Below are positions 7,082-16,220 of a stretch of 64,000 nt of DNA, one piece after another. The notes beneath the pieces were generated by a model that was not told the DNA's origin, searched no databases, and saw only the letters and a program-made list of their open reading frames with translations. Made by a program: the position numbers and the translations under genes. Source of the stretch: Mycobacterium gallinarum (lineage in GTDB: Bacteria; Actinomycetota; Actinomycetes; Mycobacteriales; Mycobacteriaceae); assembly GCF_010726765.1 (NCBI RefSeq), contig NZ_AP022601.1:5456001-5520000 (forward strand), read 5' to 3'. Numbering within the stretch: the stretch's first letter is position 1; each line of letters opens with the position of its first letter.

Positions 7082-8074
7082 ATGGCGGAAACGACCAGCA
7101 GGGTGCTGCAGCTTCTGGGGTTGCTGCAGTCGCGCCGGGTATGGACCGGCGAAGAACTCGCCGAGCGACTTGGCGTGACGACCCGCAGTGTCCGCCGCGA
7201 CGTCGACCGACTGCGCGACCTGGGCTATCCGGTGCACGCCAGCAAGGGCCACGGCGGGGGCTATCAGCTGGGCGCCGGCGCCGCATTGCCTCCGTTGCTG
7301 CTCGATCCCGACGAGGCCGTCGCGATGGCCGTATGCCTCCGGCTCGCGGCGGGCGGCACGGTCGCCGGCGTCGGCGAGTCCGCCCTGCGGGCGCTTAGCA
7401 AGCTCGATCAGGTGATGCCGTCGCGGCTGCGGTCTCAGGTCGCCGCGGTGCACGACGCCACCGTCACACTGACCTCGCCGTCCTCCACCGAAGCCGTCGA
7501 ACCCGACGTCCTGATGACGCTGGCGCGCGCGTGCCGCGACCGAGAGCACGTGAGCTGCGGCTACGTCGACATTCGCGGCAATGCGACACAACGACGCCTG
7601 GAGCCGTACCAACTGGTGACCACCGGCAGACGCTGGTACCTGCTGGCCTACGACCGCGACAAGCAGGACTGGCGCAGCCTGCGACTCGACCGCATGGCCG
7701 ACGTCCGCGCGCTCGGCAGCACGTTCACCGCCCGCGACGCACCTGATGCCGCGGCATACGTCCAGAAGTCGATCAGCAGCTCGCCGTACCGCTATGTGGC
7801 GAGGGTTCGCTTCCACGCGGCCCAAGAGGCCTTGGCGCAACACTTCTCACCGGCATCGGTGACCATCGAACCCGACGGTCCCAACACCTGCATCGTCACC
7901 ACCGGCGCCGACGACCCCGAACGGATGATCTTCTACTTCGCCACCGTCGGCCACGACTTCGAAGTCCTCGAACCGCCCGAGGTGGTCCGCGCGGTCGATG
8001 TCGTCGCGCAACGACTGCGCCGTGCCGCAGGGCTTGACTCTCTCCCTGCGGGAGACCCCACCGTTGAGGCATGA
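7082..8074 (+). CDS. YafY-type HTH/WYL-domain transcriptional regulator
   Basis: A 330-residue regulator. Residues 5-55 form an HTH_11-type winged helix (LLGLLQSRRVWTGEELAERL, then VTTRSVRRDVDRLRDLGYPV), followed by the WYL domain with its name motif WYLLAYD beginning at Trp185 and the C-terminal WCX extension. WYL proteins sense small ligands or nucleic acids and usually repress a neighbouring operon. The frame is open further upstream over the antisense DinB gene; ATG 7082 is chosen because it starts the HTH and follows the palindrome. It overlaps the next gene by ATGA, so it is cotranscribed with the SnoaL-like protein and SDR. Confidence 0.88.
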   Translation: MAETTSRVLQLLGLLQSRRVWTGEELAERLGVTTRSVRRDVDRLRDLGYPVHASKGHGGGYQLGAGAALPPLLLDPDEAVAMAVCLRLAAGGTVAGVGESALRALSKLDQVMPSRLRSQVAAVHDATVTLTSPSSTEAVEPDVLMTLARACRDREHVSCGYVDIRGNATQRRLEPYQLVTTGRRWYLLAYDRDKQDWRSLRLDRMADVRALGSTFTARDAPDAAAYVQKSISSSPYRYVARVRFHAAQEALAQHFSPASVTIEPDGPNTCIVTTGADDPERMIFYFATVGHDFEVLEPPEVVRAVDVVAQRLRRAAGLDSLPAGDPTVEA

Positions 8075-8433
8075 GAATCGACGAACAACAGATGACGACG
8101 TCGTGGGACGAATTGCCCGCGACCATCACGACCTACCTGACCGCGCACGAGGCCAAAGACGCCGCCACGGCCATCAAGACGTTCGCCGCCGACGCGGTCG
8201 TGACCGACGAGGGCCACACCTACCGCGGCATCGACGAGATCCGCGGCTGGCTCAACAGTGCCGGAACCGAGTACACCTTCACCACCGATTTCGTCGGCGC
8301 CACCACGCTGGATCCGGCGCGCATCGACGTCGTCCAACACCTGGAAGGTGACTTCCCGGGTGGCGTCGCCGACCTGCATTTCCGGTTCACCACGGACGGT
8401 GCACTGATCAGCCGACTGGTGATCGAGCCCTGA
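8071..8433 (+). CDS. SnoaL-like/NTF2-fold protein
   Basis: A 120-residue single-domain protein of the NTF2-like superfamily: helix LPATITTYLTAHEAKDAA, then FAADAVVTDEGHTYRG and a curved sheet ending LHFRFTTDGALISRLVIEP, the classic SnoaL ending. Such proteins are small-molecule isomerases, hydrolases or binding pockets; no catalytic pair can be assigned with confidence. It starts by ATGA overlap with the WYL regulator and ends by TGATG overlap with the SDR, so the three proteins are translationally coupled. Confidence 0.8.
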   Translation: MRIDEQQMTTSWDELPATITTYLTAHEAKDAATAIKTFAADAVVTDEGHTYRGIDEIRGWLNSAGTEYTFTTDFVGATTLDPARIDVVQHLEGDFPGGVADLHFRFTTDGALISRLVIEP

Positions 8434-9329
8434 TGTCGAAGACATGGTTCATCACCGGTGGCACGCCTGGCGGGTTCGGCATGGCCTTCGCCGAAGCTGC
8501 GCTCGAGATCGGCGACCAAGTCGTGCTCACCGCACGCCGTCCCGACGAATTGCGTTCGTGGACAGAGGCTTACGGGGAACGCGCATTCGTCGTCCCACTC
8601 GACGTCACCGATGCCGGGCAGGTTCAGGAGGCGATACGCGCGGCCGAGGAGCATTTCGGCGGGATCGACGTGCTGGTCAACAACGCCGGCCGCGGCTGGT
8701 ACGGATCGATCGAGGGCATGGACGAGGCCGCCGTGCGCGCGATGTTCGACCTGAACTTCTTCGGCATGCTCGCGGTCATCCGGGCGGTTCTGCCGGGTAT
8801 GCGAGCCCGCGGCAGCGGCTGGATCGTCAACGGATCGTCGGTCGCGGGTCTGCTTGGTGCGACTGGGTTCGGCTACTACAGCGCCTCCAAGTTCGCCGTC
8901 GAGGCCGTCACCGAGGTGCTCCGGGAAGAGGTTGCACCACAGGGCATCCGCGTGATGGCGGTTGAACCGGGAGCGTTTCGCACGCGGGCCTATGCCGGCT
9001 TCGCCGACGAGCCGATTACCGAGACCATCGCCGAGTACAGACCCATGTTGGAGCAGGTGCGTCAAGAGTTCATCGACCAGAACGGTGTGCAGCCCGGCGA
9101 TCCGCGACGCGGCGCACGCGCGGTGATAGCGGCCATGACCCAAGACTCGCCGCCCCGACGACTTGTTCTCGGCAGCGGCGGGTTCGACGCCGCGGTCGCC
9201 GCCATCGAGCAGAACCTGGCTGATATCCGATCGAGCGAAACACTCTCGCGCGGAGCTGATTTCCCCGTTAGGACGTCACGCCTGGGCGAGCCGGAACACC
9301 GGCCAGCCGATCTCGGTGCGCCACTGTGA
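8433..9329 (+). CDS. Short-chain dehydrogenase/reductase (SDR)
   Basis: A 298-residue classical SDR. The Rossmann motif reads TGGTPGGFG (about residues 8-16), a slight departure from the usual TGxxxGIG; NNAG follows at about 86-89, the catalytic serine lies in NGSSVAG and the YxxxK pair in YYSASK. Its length and C-terminal part resemble SDRs acting on retinol-, ketoacyl- or quinone-type substrates, but the substrate is unknown. It is translationally coupled to the SnoaL-like gene. The 3' end overlaps the convergent MerR gene by 54 bp, an unusually long overlap that leaves the last 18 codons of the SDR antisense to the MerR C-terminus. Confidence 0.88.
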   Translation: MSKTWFITGGTPGGFGMAFAEAALEIGDQVVLTARRPDELRSWTEAYGERAFVVPLDVTDAGQVQEAIRAAEEHFGGIDVLVNNAGRGWYGSIEGMDEAAVRAMFDLNFFGMLAVIRAVLPGMRARGSGWIVNGSSVAGLLGATGFGYYSASKFAVEAVTEVLREEVAPQGIRVMAVEPGAFRTRAYAGFADEPITETIAEYRPMLEQVRQEFIDQNGVQPGDPRRGARAVIAAMTQDSPPRRLVLGSGGFDAAVAAIEQNLADIRSSETLSRGADFPVRTSRLGEPEHRPADLGAPL

Positions 9330-10088
9330 CGGGTCGGCGGTGTCGCGTGGCCCCACCGTGTAGACCTCGTGGATGGGACCGTCCACCGCCAGCGCGTGCG
9401 TGACCACCCAGGTCCCGAGGCGGCCGTAGGTGACGTTGATGTCGTCGTGTGAGCCGGGGTGGACCGTGACGGCGAGCTCGGCCGCGGGCAGCTTGACGAC
9501 CTCGATCCGGCCGGAAGGGGAGGGCGCTCGAACCGGCCGGTAGACGGCCATCGTCCCGGCGCCCTCGGTGAACAATTCGTTGGCGAAATGCCCGCCGGGC
9601 GGACCCGTCCGCTCCGCCGACGGAAACGCCGCGTCCAACTCTGCCATCGCGGAGTCGTACCACTCGAGTGAATCATCGAGCTGCACATGATCTTTGATGG
9701 CCACGACAGTGCGTGCTGGTTCGGCTCTCAATTCAATACCGAACTCGTCGGGATCGGGACTCAGTAGCCGGCGCAACGAAGTCACGGCCGCCTGGGTGCG
9801 GTCCAGCTCGGCTTCGAGGCGCTGCAGATGACCCGCGATCACGCCGGCTCGCCGCTGCGGATCGTCGGCGGCGAGGATGGACTCCACCTCGGCCAGCGGC
9901 ACGTCAAGCTGTCGCAACTGGTGGATGACCTGAGCGGTCGGGATCTGCTCGGGCGCGTAGTACCGGTAACCGGTAAACGGGTCGACGGTGTCCGGCTCGA
10001 GGAGTTTGGCTGCGTGGTAGCGCCGCAACGTGCGCACGCTCAGCCGCGTCAGCGTCGCGAATTCGCCGATGGTCAGACCAGAGCGCAT
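9276..10088 (-). CDS. MerR-family regulator with GyrI-like effector domain
   Basis: A 270-residue protein. The MerR winged helix is at the N-terminus (LTIGEFATLTRLSVRTLRRY, then GYRYYAPEQIPTAQVIHQLR), followed by a dimerisation helix (residues about 75-105) and a C-terminal GyrI/SOUL-like ligand-binding domain (from about residue 120), as in BltR or TipAL-type multidrug sensors. No metal-binding cysteines are present, so a drug or lipophilic ligand is more likely than a metal. ATG at 10088 is the first codon compatible with the domain. It lies 26 nt downstream of the nucleotidyltransferase gene, same strand, and is probably its operon partner. Confidence 0.86.
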   Translation of the reverse strand: MRSGLTIGEFATLTRLSVRTLRRYHAAKLLEPDTVDPFTGYRYYAPEQIPTAQVIHQLRQLDVPLAEVESILAADDPQRRAGVIAGHLQRLEAELDRTQAAVTSLRRLLSPDPDEFGIELRAEPARTVVAIKDHVQLDDSLEWYDSAMAELDAAFPSAERTGPPGGHFANELFTEGAGTMAVYRPVRAPSPSGRIEVVKLPAAELAVTVHPGSHDDINVTYGRLGTWVVTHALAVDGPIHEVYTVGPRDTADPSQWRTEIGWPVFRLAQA

Positions 10089-10114
10089 GTGAGTGAACTT
10101 AGCCTCGACCACCG

Positions 10115-10666
10115 TCAAGCCGTCAGCTCGAGGCGATCGGCGAGGAACAGGAACGCCATCGCGAAGTCGTTGTCCTTCGTCGCGATTCGCAAGTGGTCCC
10201 AGTCGAGCTGTTCGCGGACCGCGCGCACGCCGGGCAGTAAGGCCGCGAAATCGCAATTGTGTTCGTTGAGGGCGTTGAGTTTCTCGGTGACGACGCTGGT
10301 CGGCGCGAGCACCCGCATCCTGACCGCCAACACGTCGTGCTCCGCTGCGTCCTCGATCGCCTGCGCCTCGACAGGCACACCGTTGAGACGGTGCAGCACG
10401 TCGATGACGAAGTCATCGCCGACGCATGCCTTGAACAGCCAGTCCTCAGGCGTTCGCTCGATGTTGAATCCAGCGTCCTCCAGCGTGGCGGCCGCCTTCT
10501 CGGTGTCCAGCTCGGCGACGACGAAGTCCACGTCGTGCACGGGTTCGGGACCACCGAACACCCACAGCGCGTAGCTGCCGGCCAGCGCGAAATCCGGGCC
10601 CTGGGCGCGCAGGGCCGATGCGGCACGCTTCAGTGCGTCGCGCAGGTCGTCATTTCGTGCGGGCAC
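10115..10666 (-). CDS. Nucleotidyltransferase-fold protein (AbiEii-like)
   Basis: A 183-residue protein with the pol-beta nucleotidyltransferase signature: GSYALWVFGG followed by HDVDFVV, i.e. the GS motif and the metal-binding DxD spaced as in the family (about residues 31-47). The rest (TLEDAGFNIERTPEDW, DVLHRL) resembles stand-alone aminoglycoside or AbiEii-type transferases. What it modifies is unknown. The GTG start at 10666 is supported by AGGAG five nt upstream. No ATG exists in frame nearby. It is in the same orientation as the MerR gene and no AbiEi antitoxin gene is adjacent, so a toxin role is not supported by context. Confidence 0.72.
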   Translation of the reverse strand: MPARNDDLRDALKRAASALRAQGPDFALAGSYALWVFGGPEPVHDVDFVVAELDTEKAAATLEDAGFNIERTPEDWLFKACVGDDFVIDVLHRLNGVPVEAQAIEDAAEHDVLAVRMRVLAPTSVVTEKLNALNEHNCDFAALLPGVRAVREQLDWDHLRIATKDNDFAMAFLFLADRLELTA

Positions 10667-10711
10667 GTTTCTCCTGATCGGCAGGGGACCATTACGGGTA
10701 TGGGAGTACCC

Positions 10712-11479
10712 ATGCGGATGGCCACCTTCAACATCCTGCACGGACGCAGCGTTCACGACGGGCTGGTGCACCGCGACCGGCTCGTCGAAGCCATCCGGGA
10801 AATCGATCCCGACATCCTGGCCCTGCAGGAGGTCGACCTCGACCAGCCCCGCTCCGGAATGGCCGATCTGACCGCCGTCGCCGCCATGGCCATGGAGGCG
10901 ACGAACCATCGGTTCGTCGCCGCGATCGCGGGTACGCCCGGCGCGACGTGGATGGCCGCGACGGGCGGCGAGCAACCCGGCACCGCCGCCTACGGCATCG
11001 CCCTGCTGTCGCGGTATCCCGCCGACGCGTGGCAGGTGGTTCGACTACCGCGAATTCCGATGAAGTTCCCGATGTACCTGCGGGGACCCAACCGTGTGCA
11101 GGTCGTCAAAGAGGAGCCCAGGGCGGCGGTTCTCGCCCGGCTGGACACCCCCGTCGGCCCGCTCACCGTCGCCAACACCCACCTGTCGTTCGTGCCCGGC
11201 TGGAACCGGCGGCAGCTGCGCCTGCTCATGCGCGACCTGCACGGCTTCCCTGGCCCGCACGTGCTGATGGGCGATCTGAACATGGCGCCGGCCAAAGCCG
11301 GGCGGTTGAGCGGGCTGCGTGCGCTCGGCGAAGCGCCGACGTTCCCGGCCGACGCGCCCGAGACACAACTCGACCACATCCTGACCGACGACGACGGGTT
11401 GCGCGTGGAGCGCTGCGTTGCGCCGAGGTTGTCGATCTCGGATCACCGTGCGCTCGTCATCGACATATCGAGGCGCTGA
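10712..11479 (+). CDS. Endonuclease/exonuclease/phosphatase (EEP) family hydrolase
   Basis: A 255-residue EEP-superfamily protein with motifs in order: TFNILHG near the N-terminus, LQEVD (metal-binding Glu), NTHLSF, GDLNMAP (catalytic Asp-Asn) and LDHIL with SDHRALV at the C-terminus. Members cleave phosphodiester or phosphomonoester bonds in DNA, lipids or sugars; there is no signal peptide or DNA-binding extension, so the substrate is open. ATG 10712 is chosen because GGGAG precedes it at a good distance; ATG 10700 is also in frame. It is 17 nt ahead of the alpha-mannosidase and could be cotranscribed, but that gene has its own -10 hexamer. Confidence 0.85.
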   Translation: MRMATFNILHGRSVHDGLVHRDRLVEAIREIDPDILALQEVDLDQPRSGMADLTAVAAMAMEATNHRFVAAIAGTPGATWMAATGGEQPGTAAYGIALLSRYPADAWQVVRLPRIPMKFPMYLRGPNRVQVVKEEPRAAVLARLDTPVGPLTVANTHLSFVPGWNRRQLRLLMRDLHGFPGPHVLMGDLNMAPAKAGRLSGLRALGEAPTFPADAPETQLDHILTDDDGLRVERCVAPRLSISDHRALVIDISRR

Positions 11480-11484
11480 CGCCG

Positions 11485-11490
11485 TAGGGT
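11485..11490 (+). promoter_or_regulatory. -10 hexamer for a leaderless mannosidase transcript
   Basis: TAGGGT fits the mycobacterial TANNNT -10 and ends 7 nt before the GTG at 11497, the spacing that makes the first transcribed base the start codon. No Shine-Dalgarno lies before that GTG. Confidence 0.5.
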
Positions 11491-11496
11491 TCTGGG

Positions 11497-14400
11497 GTGC
11501 ACGTGATCTCCGCGGAGTCGACGGAGCTCTTCACAGGGCCGTCGCATGCGCCGCAGCAACTGGTGCGCGTCGCCTACACCGACGGCGGCGGGAACGTGCG
11601 CATCGAAGGCGACGGTCTGACCGGGCGCGCGCAGGCCGGTCCCGGCGACGGCATCAGCGAGGTGCCCGTCGTGGTGACCGATCCGAAAGTCGGCGAGCAG
11701 CGCGACGCGCGGGTGATCGCGGGGGACAGCATCACCGGGTTCGCGTTCACCGTCGCCGAGCCCGGCTGGACGATGCACATGATCAGCCACTTCCACTACG
11801 ACCCGGTGTGGTGGAACACCCAGGCGGCCTATACCAGCGTGTGGACCGAAGACCCGCCCGGGCGCTGCCGGCAGACCAACGGCTTCGACCTCGTACGCGC
11901 CCATCTCGAAATGGCACGCCGCGAACCCGAATACAAGTTCGTGCTCGCCGAGGTCGACTACCTCAAGCCGTTCTGGGACACCCACCCCGAGGAGCGTGCC
12001 GACCTGCGCAGGTTCATCGCCGACGGCCGGGTCGAGATCATGGGTGGCACCTACAACGAACCCAACACGAATCTGACCAGTCCCGAAACCACGATCCGGA
12101 ACTTCGTTCACGGCATCGGTTTTCAGCGCGACATCCTGGGCGCCGACCCGGCCACCGCATGGCAGCTCGACGCCTTCGGACACGACCCCCAGTTCCCGGG
12201 CATGGCCGCCGACGCCGGGCTGACCTCCAGCTCGTGGGCGCGCGGCCCGCACCACCAGTGGGGCCCGATGGCAGGCGGCGGCGACCCCGAACGCATGCAG
12301 TTCAACAGCGAGTTCGAGTGGATCGCTCCGTCGGGGCGCGGACTGCTCACCCACTACATGCCAGCGCACTACGCCGCGGGGTGGTGGATGGATTCGGCGG
12401 CGACGCTCGAGGAGGCTGAGGCCGCAACGTACGAATTGTTCACGGGACTGAAGAAGGTGGCGCTCACGCGCAACGTGCTGCTGCCCGTCGGCACCGACTA
12501 CACGCCGCCGAACAAGTGGGTCACCGAGATCCACCGGGACTGGAATGCGCGCTACACGTGGCCGAAGTTCGTGTGCGCGTTGCCCAACGAGTTCTTCGCC
12601 GCGGTGCGCGACGAGCTCACGGAGCGCGGGGTCGACGCCTCACCGCAGACGCGCGACATGAACCCGATCTACACCGGCTGCCACGTCTCGTACATCGACA
12701 CCAAACAGGCCAACCGGGCGACTGAGGACGCGGTACTCGACGCCGAGAAGTTCGCGGTGTTCGCCGGTCTGCTCGGCGGTGCGACGTACCCCGAGGCGAC
12801 CCTGGCCAAGGCGTGGGTGCAGCTCGTCTACGGCGCACACCACGATGCGATCACAGGCTCGGAATCCGATCAGGTCTACCTCGACCTGCTGACGGGGTGG
12901 CGCGACGCGTGGGAACTCGGTACGACGATCCGCGACAACGCCCTGGCGCTGCTGTCGCGTGCCGTAGACGGAAGCGTCGTCGTCTGGAACGCGTTGGCGC
13001 ACAAACGCAGTGACATCGTGACGGCCCGGTTCGACGAGCCCGTCGGCCCCGGTGTGCAGGTGCTCGACTCCGACGGCGCCGAGGTCCCCGTCCACGTCGA
13101 ACACGGGGGACGGGTGGTCCGCTGGCTCGCGCGTGACGTGCCGTCGCTGGGGTGGCAGTCCTACCGACTGACACCGGGATTGGGCTCCGACGACTGGAAG
13201 CCGCTGGACGGGAACGAGATCGGCAACGGCCACTATCGTCTTCGTGTCGACCCCGACCGCGGCGGTGGGGTGATCTCGCTAATCGAGACCGCCTCCGACC
13301 GTGAACTGATCGCCGCCGGGAAGGTCGGCAACGAACTGGCGGTCTACGACGAATACCCCGCGCATCCCGAGGCCGGCGAAGGCCCATGGCATCTGCTGCC
13401 GAAGGGGCCCGTCGTCTGCTCGTCGGCGGGCCGAGCCGAGGTTCAGGCCTACCGCGGCCCTCTCGGTGAGCGGCTGGTCGTCACCGGCCGCATCGGAGTG
13501 CTGCTGCGCTACAAGCAGACTCTGACGTTGTGGCGAGATGTTGCGCGGGTCGAGTGCAGCACCACGGTAGACGAGTTCACCGGTGAAGACCGCCTGCTGC
13601 GGTTGCGCTGGCCGTGTCCGGTGCCGGGTGCGCTACCGGTCAGCGAGGTCGGAGATGCGGTGATAGGGCGCGGGTTCGGCCTGCTGCACGACAGGGGCGA
13701 GGAATCGGCCGTCGACGCCGCTGTGCATCCGTGGACTCTGGACAACCCGGCGTACGGCTGGTTCGGCCTGTCGTCTGCCGTGCGGATCCGGGTCGGTGAC
13801 GGTGTGCGCGCGATATCGGTGGCCGAGGTCGTATCCCCGACGGAATCGGCGTCGGCACCGCTGGCGCGCCCGCTGATGGTCGCGCTCGCACGCGCGGGCG
13901 TCACCGCGACGTGCAGCGGCGCCGACCGCCCGCGCTACGGCGACCTCGGCGTGGACTCCAACCTGCCGGATGCCCGCATCGCACTCGGCGGGCCTGACGA
14001 GAATGCCTTCACCGCAGCGGTTTTGGCTGATGCCGACGCGGCCTACCGCGAAGAGCTTGAGCGTCAGTTGCAGGCGAACGGCCGCGCCAGGGTCTGGGTG
14101 CCCGCCACCGCGCCGCTTGCCGACCATTGGGTGCCTGGCGCGGATCTCCGACCGGTGCGGGCGCTGCCGGTGCTCGTCGTCGCCGGATCGGAACTCGAGG
14201 TCGCCGTGGAGTCGCTCGTCGAGGACCTCGCGGACTTCGAGATCGCCGTCGACCAGAACGCGCCCGCCGGCCTGCAACCGTTCGAGGCGCGTACCGTCGC
14301 GGTGCTCAATCGCGGAATGCCGGGATTCGCCGTAGATTCGGACGGCACGCTACACACGTCGCTGATGCGCTCGTGCTCCGGTTGGCCGTCGGGAACCTGG

Positions 14401-15678
14401 ATCGACCCGCCGCGGCGCACCGCACCCGACGGCTCCAACTTCCAGCTCCAGCACTGGACGCACACGTTCGAATACGCGGTGGTCTCCGGCGACGGTGACT
14501 GGCGCGACGCCGCGATCCCGGCCCGCAGTGCGGAGTTCTCCCGCCCACCCCTGGCGGTAACCGAGAACGCCAGCGCCGCAGGCGGTTTGCCGCCGTGGGG
14601 CTCGCTGTTGGAGATCGAGCCGGCGGGCGTCGTGCAGCTCGGTGCATTGAAGGCGGCGGGCAACCCGGTGGCGGCGGGCAGCGGCAGGCACGTCCATCCC
14701 ACCGACGGTGTCGCGGTACGCCTGATCGAAACCTCCGGTGCGGCAACCCAGGTGGAAGTGCGGTCGGGCCTGCGCCGCGTCTCGGCGGCCGCCCGCGTCG
14801 ATCTACTCGAACAGCCCAGGGTCCAGCAGCTGTCTTCGGAGCAACTCGCCCTGCATGGATTCGAGATCGCCACCATCCTGACCCGGCTGAACCTGCCAAA
14901 GGTTCTGGACGCAGACCACACGGTCCTGGGGCCCGATGCGGAGGCCGCGCAACCGCTGTACGCACGGTACTGGCTGCACAACCGCGGGCCGGCGCCGCTC
15001 GGCGGCCTACCCGCCGTCGCACACCTGCATCCGCAGCACATCGCCGTCGAGCCGAATTCCGATGGGCAGCTGCGGCTTACGATCGCCAGCGACTGCAGCG
15101 ACACGGTGCTGCACGGCCACGTGCGGCTATTGTGCCCGGACGGCTGGACAACCGATCCACACGAGCTGCCGTTCATGCTGCCACCGGGTGAGCACCTCGC
15201 GACCGATGTGGTCGTGAGCGCGCCGCCCACCGTGCCACCGGGCCTGTATCCGATCAGGGCGGAACTCGCACTGACCGGCAACCATGTCGCGATGCCACCG
15301 TCGTGGCGCCAGGTGGTCGAGGACGTGTGCGTCGTATCCGTGGCTGCACCGACCGAGGACAGACTGCTGCGGATCGTGGCCGACCCGCAGCCCGTCGACA
15401 TCAAGGCCGGCGAACGCGCCACGCTGACCGTCGGCGTCGCCACCGACGCATACGCAGACCTCGCCGTCGAAGCGCACCTGATCAGCCCATGGGGAACGTG
15501 GGAGTGGATCGGGCCCGGCGCGACCGGCGTCGAACTGGCGGCCCGGGGCACGGTCGAACTCAGCTTCGACGTGACGCCGCCGGCGTGGCTGGAGCCCGGC
15601 GAATGGTGGGCGCTGATCCGTGTCGCAGGCGCCGGTCAGCTGCTGTACACGCCGGCGGTGAAGGTGGCGGTCCGATGA
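11497..15678 (+). CDS. GH38-type alpha-mannosidase (Rv0648-like)
   Basis: A 1393-residue glycoside hydrolase. The GH38 catalytic domain includes the metal ligands HFHYD (His98, Asp102), the probable catalytic aspartate in WQLDAFGH (Asp225) and HHDAITG (from His448). The long C-terminal half consists of beta-sandwich regions typical of GH38 enzymes and ends in a region resembling a COG1470/NEW3-type domain (roughly the last 120 residues). It should release mannose from mannosides or glycolipids; no signal peptide is seen, so action is probably cytosolic. The M. tuberculosis counterpart is, from memory, shorter. The GTG start has no ribosome site but a -10 exactly 7 nt upstream. It overlaps the next gene by ATGA. 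Confidence 0.93.
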   Translation: MHVISAESTELFTGPSHAPQQLVRVAYTDGGGNVRIEGDGLTGRAQAGPGDGISEVPVVVTDPKVGEQRDARVIAGDSITGFAFTVAEPGWTMHMISHFHYDPVWWNTQAAYTSVWTEDPPGRCRQTNGFDLVRAHLEMARREPEYKFVLAEVDYLKPFWDTHPEERADLRRFIADGRVEIMGGTYNEPNTNLTSPETTIRNFVHGIGFQRDILGADPATAWQLDAFGHDPQFPGMAADAGLTSSSWARGPHHQWGPMAGGGDPERMQFNSEFEWIAPSGRGLLTHYMPAHYAAGWWMDSAATLEEAEAATYELFTGLKKVALTRNVLLPVGTDYTPPNKWVTEIHRDWNARYTWPKFVCALPNEFFAAVRDELTERGVDASPQTRDMNPIYTGCHVSYIDTKQANRATEDAVLDAEKFAVFAGLLGGATYPEATLAKAWVQLVYGAHHDAITGSESDQVYLDLLTGWRDAWELGTTIRDNALALLSRAVDGSVVVWNALAHKRSDIVTARFDEPVGPGVQVLDSDGAEVPVHVEHGGRVVRWLARDVPSLGWQSYRLTPGLGSDDWKPLDGNEIGNGHYRLRVDPDRGGGVISLIETASDRELIAAGKVGNELAVYDEYPAHPEAGEGPWHLLPKGPVVCSSAGRAEVQAYRGPLGERLVVTGRIGVLLRYKQTLTLWRDVARVECSTTVDEFTGEDRLLRLRWPCPVPGALPVSEVGDAVIGRGFGLLHDRGEESAVDAAVHPWTLDNPAYGWFGLSSAVRIRVGDGVRAISVAEVVSPTESASAPLARPLMVALARAGVTATCSGADRPRYGDLGVDSNLPDARIALGGPDENAFTAAVLADADAAYREELERQLQANGRARVWVPATAPLADHWVPGADLRPVRALPVLVVAGSELEVAVESLVEDLADFEIAVDQNAPAGLQPFEARTVAVLNRGMPGFAVDSDGTLHTSLMRSCSGWPSGTWIDPPRRTAPDGSNFQLQHWTHTFEYAVVSGDGDWRDAAIPARSAEFSRPPLAVTENASAAGGLPPWGSLLEIEPAGVVQLGALKAAGNPVAAGSGRHVHPTDGVAVRLIETSGAATQVEVRSGLRRVSAAARVDLLEQPRVQQLSSEQLALHGFEIATILTRLNLPKVLDADHTVLGPDAEAAQPLYARYWLHNRGPAPLGGLPAVAHLHPQHIAVEPNSDGQLRLTIASDCSDTVLHGHVRLLCPDGWTTDPHELPFMLPPGEHLATDVVVSAPPTVPPGLYPIRAELALTGNHVAMPPSWRQVVEDVCVVSVAAPTEDRLLRIVADPQPVDIKAGERATLTVGVATDAYADLAVEAHLISPWGTWEWIGPGATGVELAARGTVELSFDVTPPAWLEPGEWWALIRVAGAGQLLYTPAVKVAVR

Positions 15679-16220
15679 CCGCCGCGATCGTCGGTGGGGT
15701 GCCCGTGCCGGTGCACGACGTGGACGCACGCGAGGCGCGGCTGCGATCGTCACGTTTGGCGTCGGCGCTGCCGCGGCCCGGCACCAGCGAGGGACGGCAG
15801 CTAAGACGTTGGCTGACACAGCTTCTCGTGACCGAACGCGTGGTTGCTGCTGAGGCCGACGCTCGCGGGCTCGGCGCCGACGGCGCGCCGACCGAGGACG
15901 ATCTGCTGCCGGACATGACCGCGCGACTCGAGATCGGCAGTGTGGCAGCGGCCATCCTCGGCGACGCGCTGGCGCGAGCGCTCTTCGTGAGGGTCACCGA
16001 ATCCGTCGACGTGACCGACGAGGCCGTCGCGGCATATGACGCGCGGAACCCGTCACGTTTCCCCGACACCGCACACGTCGCCGAACACCTGCGCGCGGTG
16101 GCTCGGCGTCGCGCGTTCCGGCTGTGGCTGGATGCCCGGTGCGCCGAACTCGTCGAGTTGGCGCCCGGCTACGAACATCCTGGTGATCCCCGCCAGCCCG
16201 ACAACACCCACCGGCACTGA
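15675..16220 (+). CDS. Conserved Rv0649-like protein (often labelled FabD2)
   Basis: A 181-residue mainly helical protein matching the position and character of Rv0649, which is labelled malonyl-CoA:ACP transacylase FabD2. I see no acyltransferase features: no GHSxG nucleophile elbow and the length is about 60 percent of a FabD. Visible features are an Arg-rich helix (RLRSSRLASALP; RRWLTQLLVTERVVAAEADARG), an acidic centre (TEDDLLPDM) and a second basic helix (AVARRRAFRLWLDARCAEL). The layout resembles the helical chaperone part of SurA/parvulin-type proteins without the isomerase domain; that is inference. It is translationally coupled on both sides (ATGA to the mannosidase, TGATG to the ROK kinase), so it works with sugar metabolism. 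Confidence 0.72.
   Translation: MTAAIVGGVPVPVHDVDAREARLRSSRLASALPRPGTSEGRQLRRWLTQLLVTERVVAAEADARGLGADGAPTEDDLLPDMTARLEIGSVAAAILGDALARALFVRVTESVDVTDEAVAAYDARNPSRFPDTAHVAEHLRAVARRRAFRLWLDARCAELVELAPGYEHPGDPRQPDNTHRH

Noticed and set aside
4655-10666. AbiE-type toxin-antitoxin pair from the wHTH protein and the nucleotidyltransferase
   Set aside because: The two genes are 5 kb apart on opposite strands with unrelated neighbours.
14064-15551. Antisense frame of 495 codons within the mannosidase
   Set aside because: Ser/Pro/Arg-rich, no recognisable fold; shadow of the GH38 gene.
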